From: Chromera velia
Lineage: Eukaryota > Sar > Chromeraceae
Reading direction: 5' to 3'
Assembly: GCA_018398765.1 (NCBI GenBank)
Contig: JAHBMJ010004217.1
Location: forward strand, 37,902-64,818
DNA length: 26,917 nt
In this document: piece after piece, positions 20,200 through 26,917 of the stretch
Position numbering within the stretch: position 1 is the first letter of the stretch
How the letters are laid out: each line of letters begins with the position of its first letter
Position numbers and translations under genes: made by a program
The notes under the pieces: generated by a model
Told to the model about the DNA's origin: nothing
What the model saw: the letters and a program-made list of their open reading frames with translations, nothing else
Database searches by the model: none

Positions 20200-21788
20200 A
20201 TGTGGGCGTACACGTACTTCAAGGAGGAGACCAAGTGTCCCACTATCAAGACCCACATCATTTCAAACAACACCTTCACCAAGCTGGTCTTCGACGAGTA
20301 CTACTTGGCTCCTGAGTACAGATGCAACTTCTTCTTTCGTCTGACTAGATGGCTCATCGCCATGTGCTTCCTCTTCATTGCGGTCTCTTTCTTGGTCAGC
20401 CCAGCTCCGGCCTCTGCAAGCAAATGACAGATGAAACAAGTGCCCTGGGACAGGGGCGAAGATTGAGTCACTCTTCTGAGTTGTGTTGCTTCTTTGCCTG
20501 GATCTTTTCCTGTTTTCTATCGCACACTTCAATCGAAAGACGGGACAGTCCAAACGACGATACAAGCAGAGAATACTCCAGAAAAGCTGCACACGCCAGG
20601 CAGACCTCCTGTAGAGATACACAGATGTGTCTGTACAGAATTCACATGCTGTTTCTGCCTCCCCGCAGTTGATCGACGTATACATGCATACATGCATATG
20701 TATGTTTGCGCGGTTCCCCTCTCTCTGCAGCTGAACCAGAAGGACCGCGACTACCACAGCATCTGCCAGAGAAGAAGCTTCTGCAAGGACGCGTGCATCA
20801 CCGACCACTTCCCCAGACTGACCTGCGGGGACTCTGCCTACCAACTTAGGTACGGAGGGAACTACTACGGGAACCTGTACAGGTACTACTTCAGTACTTC
20901 CTACAGCTGGCAGAGATGCGCAGACTACGTGAACAAAAACCAGGTCGGTCAGCAAACCGATAGATAACGGATCTACCAGCCTGGTCTTCTACCGGTGTGT
21001 GTCTTTGGTTCGCAGTCAGGTCTCGGAGTGCTGTGGCAAAGAGGAAAGGGAAAAGGCAGGTAATGTGTAGATGGAGAATGACAGCGAGTGAAGTTGGCTG
21101 CATCGTGTGAAGGGCGTGTAGCCATCAAAGTCAAAGCAGATCTCTGTAGGTTTGTGGGAAATCCACGACACAGCTGAGGTAGTGAGCTCATGAGACTGTG
21201 TGGGTTGGTGGGTGCATGTCTGTCTGTTTTTGACAAGCAAGCAAAGGAGGTCGTTCCAAGTCAAGTACATTCTCAATCTTGCCCTCTTCTCTGTCGCCTC
21301 TTATTCCCCCCATCCCTCCTGCCTAAAGGTCTTTCTTGCTCCTTGATTGATTTCTCCACAAACCTTTAAAAGTAGCTGAGGCATTCATTCGGACAACCAA
21401 ATACCCCCCCCCCCTTGCAGGAAGAGGAGACAAACACCCTCTTCACAGGGCGTGTGCCGAGAGTGCACACCTGCTTTGAGGGATGCAGGCGCAGGGACGG
21501 AAACGGAATGAAGATTGGGGGTATCGTGGAGGACCTCAACTATGACTGGCAGTACGACAACAGACCAAACGTCAGTCGAGTCGAGTCGAGTCGTGCTTTA
21601 TGAGTCTGATTAACAGAACGAGCGACCGAACGAACGTCAACAAGTCGTTTTGTTCATTTGTAACGCCTGTCTTTCTTTCATTTACAGAGCATTCGCCTTG
21701 CTTGCATCGCCTTAGTATGTATGCCTGGTTTGTGCTGGCAACACAGTCTGGTCTCTTATCCTATGGACTTCCTCTTGTGAGAATTTAT

Positions 21789-21844
<56 letters not shown>

Positions 21845-22448
21845 ATATGTGCGTGCGTGGTGTGTGTGTGCGTGCGTGTGTGTGCGTGCGTGCGTGTGTG
21901 TGTGTGTGTGTGTCTCTCTCTGTGTGTGTGCGTGTGTGTGTGTGTGTGTATGTGTGTGTGTATGTGTGTGTGTGTGTGTGTGTAGTCGGTCGGTCGGTAT
22001 TGGTTTTCGTTGCTTCCCGACAAAACTCGTCTGGACTTGTTTTTTCTGTGGAACCCTCCATTTTCGTGAGAGGTTGATGCTTTTCTTGCGCTTCATTCTA
22101 TTGTTTTGAAAGTAGGAAAACAAAAAGAGAAAAGAGGCCGATGAAGAGAGAAGCAAATGAACAAACAAACAATCTGCCAGTAATGACTGCATGCAGTGCA
22201 CGGCGGGCATGGCCGACGGTGCATGCATATATTTTCTGTATGAAAAAGAATTCTGCATGAAAATAAATGCAACGACTGCATGCAGTGCACGGCGGACATG
22301 GCCGATGGTGACCAATTTCTGTTGTGTGTCGACCCTGACGACACTTGTGAGAAGACGCGGTTTGCTGGGGAAACCTGCTTCTCTGCATCCTGTGAGTGAT
22401 TTTTTCTTTTCTTTCTTTGCTTCATTCTGTCGTACTTTATCTTTTCAT

Positions 22449-22479
<31 letters not shown>

Positions 22480-22694
22480 GCCCCACTTTTTTCTTCTGGC
22501 TGTCCATCTGTGTGTCTGCTGGTTCGCTAACACTTTTTTTCTCCCTCCTTTTCTTCTTTTTTGGTCTTGTCAGACTGCCAAGACACGTTGGTAGTCGGGC
22601 AGAAGAAAGCAAAGGCACGTTGGGTGCCCGGCAGAGCACCTGAAAATGTGTCGTTCAGCTACACGTTTGCTCGTCAACGTGCCTCTCACTTCTT
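20200..22694 (+). CDS. N-terminal helix and Cys-rich ectodomain exons
   Basis: Exon 1 (65 codons) carries the first membrane helix. Exon 2 (71 codons) has [18 protein letters not shown], a further Cys (LTCGD) and a Tyr-rich segment ([16 protein letters not shown]). Exon 3 (50 codons) has [14 protein letters not shown]. Exon 4, from CAG at 22285 to donor T|GTGAGT at 22392, has [13 protein letters not shown] and [10 protein letters not shown]. Exon 5 begins with [16 protein letters not shown]; its donor is unclear (22662, 22671 and 22690 would all keep phase). The many Cys suggest disulfides and hence an extracellular or luminal loop between helices 1 and 2. I recognise no named domain. A 9-codon exon (SIRLACIAL) at 21688-21714 may also be used. 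Confidence 0.6.
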
Positions 22695-22779
22695 TTGTGT
22701 CTTCGTCTCTGTGCCAGTCTATGTATGTCCGTATCTGTTTGCAAGTCTATGCATTTGTGTATGTGTCTCACGACCTCTT

Positions 22780-22815
<36 letters not shown>

Positions 22816-23647
22816 CCGATCTGTCTATCTATCTATCTGTCTATCTACATATGGGTTCGTCCAAATGAATGCGTGAGAGAGGAGGGTCTCCTTGATTGAT
22901 CGACTACCAACATGGCTTAGAGACCGATGTGCTTACTTACGGAAATGCTGAATGATGACCAAACAAAGCGGTGGATGCAGGAATGATTGTGTGAATGAAT
23001 GAATGCACTTAATTGTATTTATACAGACACGCAATGCGTACCCTTCGCTCTGGTGATCTATTCCGTCCTCATCGCTGCGCCCTGTATTTTCCTCTCCGAC
23101 CTTCTCTTCCTCGTGACCAACCTGATCTATCTGGAGGACCTGAACAACTGTTGTCTGGCCACGCTGAAGTGCGGGTTGCAGTGGCTGGAGCTCATCATCG
23201 CATTGGGCGCATTCCTGGCAGTCGCGATCCAAATTATGGCGTCAGTCGAGCTGTCTGTCTGTCCCTATATTTGTTTGTTTGTTTGTTTGCTTGTTTGTTT
23301 GTCTTTGCGTTTCTCTTTATATCTTTTCTTCGTTTGTCTGTCGCTTGGGCTTTTTGTCTGTCTGCCTGCACTCCCTTCTTCCCTGTTGACGACCAGCCGA
23401 TCAAAGTTCTGGTATATTCAGATTGTGACAGAAGTTTGGGAGGGAGAAACAGAAAAGGAAAGAAAAAACCCTCTATCATTGAATTTATTTAGTTGGTTCG
23501 TTCAGACCTTTCTGATAGAGTTTTCTTCTTTTTCTCTTATTTTTTGTTTGCGTTCTTGGGTGGTTTTGCTTTGTTTGTTTTCTCCTCTGCCTGCGCGATC
23601 GGGTCCTCTGTGCAGGGTCGCCCTCAAATACTCTTTGTTGTTAATTT

Positions 23648-23684
<37 letters not shown>

Positions 23685-26600
23685 CTCTCTCTCTCTCCCT
23701 CTCTCTCCTCTCTCTCTCTCTTTCTTTTTCTTCATATGCAGGTTTTTGACTTTTGGTCGGCCTGAAGTGTTAGCGATCTCCTACGCCTTCGCAATCTTAT
23801 TTGACCAAGTTCGAAATTTGGTGTTCCAGTTCTTCATCTGGTCAGTTTCTGGGTAAAGCTGTTTAACCCCCCAAGATCAAAAGGGAGTCTTCCCTTCCCT
23901 TCCCTTCAGTTCTCTCGAGGGGGCATCTGGACTTCCTGAAGCAATTGGATGCTGTCGTTGGCTTCTTCACATTGGCCTGTTTCGATCTGATTTCGGGCAT
24001 TCATTCTTTTTTTTACAACCCTGCTTGGGTGTTTCTTTCTTTCTTTCTTTCTTTCCTTCCTTTGTTCGTTCGTTCGTTCGTTCGTTCGTTCTTTCTTTCT
24101 TTCTTTCTTTCTGTCTTTGATGCTTTCAGGTTTGCTCTGATGCGCAAGGGAGGTCTGGTGCCGGTGATGGACGAAAAGGCCGAGTTCTCTTTCGAGGACG
24201 ATGACAAGGAAGCGGGCATTCAGTGGAGACGGGTACTGCAGGAAGTGGTGTCCTCCTTCTATTTCGATGCCGTCGTGTACTCTCTCGTCGGACTGTACGC
24301 GGTGTTCGTGATGATTCAGTTGGCTCTGGGGGACGAACAGGTCTGTCGGTTTGTCGGGNNNNNNNNNNNNNNNNNNNNNNNNNNNNNNNNNNNNNNNNNN
24401 NNNNNNNNNNNNNNNNNGGGGGGGGGGGGGGATACAGGGGCAGATTGAGATGGGAGGGAGAGAGGGGGCAGTGCAGTCTGAGGTCACAAACTCTCAGGCA
24501 ATAACTCAAAAAATCCCCAATGCCTTCTCTCAACGTCAACCGAAGGCATTTGTCTTTGACTGATTGGCTGTCTGTCTGTCTGGCTGGCTGGCTGGCTGGG
24601 TATCTACACGACACAATCTGTCTGCTTCCTCTGATTGCGCAAGCCGATCAAACACGGGGTGGACTTCAGCCATTCTTCCATCCTTTCTTCTTTGTTGCCC
24701 TTTTGTCTCTGTTTGTCTGTCTGTCTGTCTGTTTGCAGATCGATCAAGTTCCTGGGCTCGAGAGGGTTTTCGTCTACTTTGACCTCACTCTCCTGTGTCT
24801 GTTTCTTCTTGAGATCATCATCCGATTCGTTGCCTTCGGATTGGCCTACCTGATGGATCTCTGGAACCTTTTCGATGCTGCGGTCGTTTTGGTCTCTTTT
24901 GTTTTTGCAATCGTGGGGCAGACCTCGGGGGGGCAGCCTCAGAACACCCAGGGCCTCTTTATCCTCCGTCTCCTCCGTTTGCTCCGCCTGGTGCTCGTGC
25001 TTCGGAAAGCAACGAAGAGCAACAAACGGCAGAGACCCCCAGGGAGCGGGATCGTTCTGACAAGTCCGGTCGAGCGAGTTCTCCAGAGCCTTCGGGAAAT
25101 TAAAGATCTCGAGGTGAGGGGGTGGGTGGGTGGGTGGATGGGTGGGTGGGTGGGTGAGTAAGGCTCTTCTTCTCTCTCTACATGTATGTCCTGACATGAA
25201 ATTGTGCAGGTCTGTTTGCATGTTTCTGTGTGAGGTCAGACAGAGTTCTCGGGAATCTTCCGAGAAAGCAGAAACGCCCCTTGAGGGAGATGGGTTTTCC
25301 TGAGCAGTTGTTCTTTAGATCTCAATCTCTCTCCCATGTATCAATTCATTCACTTTGATTATCTTCTGAATGAATGAATGAATGAATGAATGAATGAACG
25401 CATGCATGTATGAATGAATGAATGAACGTATGCAGAAATTGAGCCAGCGGGACAAAGACAACGTCGACTGGGTGATGGACGTGATTTCTTCGAACAAGCT
25501 CTACTCCGTGGAGATCACAAAGGACAAAGCCAAAGACCCTTCAGACATGGACATAGAGATCCAGACGTGGCTCCGGTTGGCCAGTGAGCAGTTGAAGGCG
25601 GGGGAGGATGTGCAGGACAAGGAACTGGAGACGCTTCTGATTGGGAAATCAAAAAAAGCCCAGCAGCAGCAACAACAGCAGCAAGCACAGGACAAAACTT
25701 CTCAGAAGAACACGAAGGCTGTTTTGAGTATGAATGCTCTATCGACGTCTCCAAAGGACACCACACAGGGGGGGGATGGACATGACGAGGAGGCAGATGT
25801 CCAGTTTGAGTTCCATGCAGACCTGTTCACCAAATACAGAGAGGAAGGGTTTCACCGGTTGGGGCCTGCCAAGGTTGTCGAGGGACTGGCGTTGCTTGAA
25901 GAAATGGGGGATGAGTGGGAATTTGATGTCTGGGAACTGTATGGGGTCAGTCAGTCATGCAGTCAGTCGGTCGGTCGGTCGGTCAGTCAGTTAGTCAGAC
26001 TTCAGTCCACGAGTCTTCTTGTAATCATTTTTGCACGCTAGATGCTGTAAAGAGAATATTGGCAGCATAGAGCAATCATCCATCCATTCGTCGAAACAGA
26101 AGAGCATGGAAAGTGACTTAAGTGTCTGTCAAGAGGGCTCCTGGTAGGCATTGAAGGCGTTTTGTTGTTTTTCTCTTCTCCCTTTTCCCGCTTGAGAGAG
26201 GTCGCCATCCGGAACTTTTGAACAAAATTGTGTACATGTTTGCCGTGCCTGTCTCATTTAGCTGTACTTTCTCTTTTCCTCTCCTGATTAATCGGAATCT
26301 ATCTCTCATTTCCCACGGGTCTCCCTCCGTGCGTGCAGGAGGTTGGTGGAGAGTACACGCTGGCTTTCGCGGGTATGCACTGCGCCGCTGTAGAGGATCT
26401 CTTGAAGGTCTTCGAGATCCCTTCTCAGGTCCTGTGCGATTTCTTTATGGCCCTCTCAAAGGTCAGTCAGTCAGGCAGTCAGTGAGTCTGTCGTTCAGCC
26501 AATGCAGGCAGAGAGGGAGGGACGTTTTGTTTGAGTAGATTGTTTCTCATCGACGGTGTTTGTTTGGTGTGTCTGCATGGCCGCTTTTTCTTTTCTCTTG

Positions 26601-26917
26601 TGCGTGCGTTGACAATTTCTTTCCAGAGAAACACATGATGACTTTTTGCACTTCCAGAGGGGACAGGACTGAAATTAGGTTTCTTTCTTTCTTGTGAAGC
26701 TGCTTGCATGCATGGACGTCCTGTTGCTGTTCTTCTTCTGTGTGCCCTCTTCTGCCTCTCCCTGTACTATCCAATCCTTTTGCTCTCTCTGCTTGCAGGG
26801 CTATGTGAGCACTAACCCATACCACAATAGCGTTCATGCAGCAGACGTCGTGCAGTCCTTCCACGTCCTTCGAAAGTGGGCAAGTGCCAAGCATCCCCAG
26901 GTAAGGAGAGAAGGAGA
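20200..26917 (+). CDS. Voltage-sensing-domain / cyclic-nucleotide phosphodiesterase fusion protein (3' partial)
   Basis: Proposed exons: 20200-20394, 20731-20943, 21421-21570, (21688-21714, tentative), 22286-22391, 22574 to about 22694, 23027-23240, 23742-23840, 24130-24340, 24739-25113, 25436-25945, 26339-26461, 26799-26900, continuing past the window. That is about 800 residues so far. In order: a cytosolic start, a transmembrane helix ([15 protein letters not shown]), a Cys-rich presumed extracellular region of about 195 residues, a three- or four-helix membrane module ([47 protein letters not shown]...FQFFIW), then S1-S4 of a voltage sensor, a polar linker, and the start of a class I PDE catalytic domain. 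PDEs of this class hydrolyse cAMP or cGMP. No pore helices lie between S4 and the PDE. The ATG at 20200 is the first in frame and is preceded by non-coding sequence. Exons 4 and 5 are the least certain. Confidence 0.82.
21789..21983. repeat. (CT)n(GT)n microsatellite, about 195 bp
   Basis: CT to 21813, then GT with CG, AT and CT interruptions to 21983. It lies in the intron upstream of the duplicated acceptor at 22185-22310. Confidence 0.95.
22185..22310 (+). repeat. Duplicated 37-bp segment containing a 3' splice site
   Basis: Copies at 22185-22221 and 22274-22310 begin gactgcatgcagtgcacggc and differ at two positions. Both contain ATGCAG|TGCACGG, the proposed acceptor of exon 4. The copies are 89 bp apart, so using one or the other changes the reading frame. 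Only the second keeps a Cys-rich frame open to the GTGAGT donor with the expected style of sequence. Confidence 0.85.
22778..22847. repeat. (CT)n(CTAT)n microsatellite
   Basis: CT dinucleotides followed by CTAT/CTGT tetranucleotides in the intron between exon 5 and exon 6 of the fusion gene. Confidence 0.95.
23027..23840 (+). CDS. Multi-pass membrane module before the voltage sensor
   Basis: Exons 23027-23240 (acceptor ATACAG, donor GC|GTCAGT, phase 2) and 23742-23840 (acceptor ATGCAG, donor TG|GTCAGT, phase 2). They encode three or four hydrophobic helices with a Cys-containing loop ([14 protein letters not shown]) and a segment with charged residues in the membrane ([17 protein letters not shown]), closing with FALMRKGG across the next splice. 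It comes before S1, so it is additional to a standard four-helix sensor. Function unknown. Confidence 0.7.
23649..23729. repeat. (CT)n tract next to an acceptor
   Basis: An almost pure CT run ending 12 bp before the ATGCAG acceptor of exon 23742. It could serve as an extended polypyrimidine tract. Confidence 0.95.
24032..24117. repeat. (CTTT)n(GTTC)n(CTTT)n tract next to an acceptor
   Basis: CTTT units, then seven GTTC units, then CTTT again, ending 12 bp before the TTTCAG acceptor of exon 24130. Confidence 0.95.
24130..25113 (+). CDS. Voltage-sensing domain (S1-S4) exons
   Basis: Exon 24130-24340 encodes an acidic cytosolic stretch ([11 protein letters not shown]) and S1 ([20 protein letters not shown]). 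Exon 24739-25113 encodes S2 ([16 protein letters not shown], with the conserved acidic residue), S3 ([19 protein letters not shown], with the WNxxD motif) and S4 ([16 protein letters not shown]). In S4 three arginines sit at three-residue spacing, followed by another basic pair. This is the canonical Ion_trans-family sensor layout. After S4 comes a basic linker ([13 protein letters not shown]), then [17 protein letters not shown]. The intron between the two exons contains the N gap. Confidence 0.88.
24359..24417. other. Assembly gap (59 N)
   Basis: A run of 59 undefined bases inside the intron between exons 24130-24340 and 24739-25113, followed directly by a G run. The gap size may be an estimate. 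It does not interrupt a recognised exon, though a small exon hidden in it cannot be excluded; the flanking exons join in phase 0 without one. Confidence 0.99.
25117..25160. repeat. (GGTG)n tract immediately after a donor
   Basis: GGTG/GGTGGGT units run directly from the GTGAGG donor of exon 24739-25113, so donor-like GGTGRG words repeat several times. Confidence 0.85.
25367..25428. repeat. (TGAA)n microsatellite before an acceptor
   Basis: TGAA units with a short TGCA-type interruption (CATGCATG) run up to the ATGCAG acceptor of exon 25436. This acceptor has no pyrimidine tract. Confidence 0.95.
25436..26900 (+). CDS. Linker and N-terminal part of PDE catalytic domain
   Basis: Exon 25436-25945 (170 codons) has [20 protein letters not shown], a Gln run of eight, an acidic patch ([10 protein letters not shown]) and ends with the start of the catalytic fold ([11 protein letters not shown]). 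Exon 26339-26461 adds [20 protein letters not shown]. Exon 26799-26900 adds [19 protein letters not shown]. The YHNxxHAADV signature holds the general-acid His and the first metal-ligand His of class I PDEs. The remaining HD and Asp ligands lie beyond the window, so catalytic competence cannot be judged here. No hydrophobic helix occurs between S4 and this domain. Confidence 0.9.
25946..25999 (+). repeat. (GTCA/GTCG)n tract starting at a donor
   Basis: The donor GTCAGT of exon 25436-25945 is the first unit of a run of GTCA and GTCG tetranucleotides continuing to about 25999. A similar, shorter run starts at the next donor (26462-26485). Confidence 0.9.

Noticed and set aside
20263-20955. 230-codon minus-strand open frame
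   Set aside because: It is antisense to exons 1 and 2 of the fusion gene; the Val/Ala-rich translation mirrors the Tyr/Asn-rich sense exon.
21781-22109. Cys/Val-rich or His/Thr-rich frames
   Set aside because: These are translations of (GT)n and (CA)n repeats.
1-26917. CRISPR arrays, tRNA or rRNA genes, bacterial operons, insertion sequences
   Set aside because: Repeat units are short microsatellites without unique spacers. I saw no cloverleaf or rRNA core sequence, and the splice signals show eukaryotic genes.

Overview
This is nuclear eukaryotic DNA. Coding sequence sits in short exons with GT donors and (C/T)GCAG acceptors. Introns are long and packed with simple repeats: (CT)n, (GT)n, (GAAA)n, (GACA)n and (TGAA)n. 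There are no operons or ribosome binding sites. The mix of genes (ankyrin arrays, a voltage-sensor/phosphodiesterase fusion, a plant-like DUF579 protein) and the repeat-filled introns suggest an alveolate alga. A chromerid such as Chromera velia is my best guess; this is an inference, not a proven assignment.

Layout. (1) 1-1053, plus strand: the 3' end of an ankyrin-repeat gene (exons 139-237 and 970-1053, with stop). (2) 1054-4772: a convergent intergenic stretch of low-complexity DNA with an AT-rich island and a doubtful retroelement relic. (3) 17014 down to 4773, minus strand: a long ankyrin-repeat locus of about 26 exons, every one ending in phase 0, mostly one 33-residue repeat per exon. 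An in-frame stop at 9781 splits it either into two tandem genes (17014-9781 and about 9404-4773) or into short and long isoforms of one gene. (4) 17015-17529: a divergent promoter region with palindromes. (5) 17530-18423, plus strand: an intronless 297-residue DUF579 / glucuronoxylan-methyltransferase-like membrane-anchored protein. (6) 18424-20199: intergenic microsatellites and an AT-rich element with inverted repeats. (7) 20200 to the right edge, plus strand: a gene of at least 12 exons. It encodes an N-terminal membrane helix, a Cys-rich presumed ectodomain, a multi-pass membrane module, a four-helix voltage-sensing domain with an arginine S4, and the start of a class I cyclic-nucleotide phosphodiesterase domain ([10 protein letters not shown]). 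The gene continues beyond the window. A 59-base run of N lies in one intron.

The most notable object is gene (7). A voltage sensor with no pore helices is joined directly to a cAMP/cGMP phosphodiesterase, an architecture parallel to voltage-sensing phosphatases. Two genome-level patterns also stand out: a very high share of 5' splice sites with C at intron position +3 (GTCAG/GTCGG), and tandem GTCA/GTCG tracts starting right at several of those donors.
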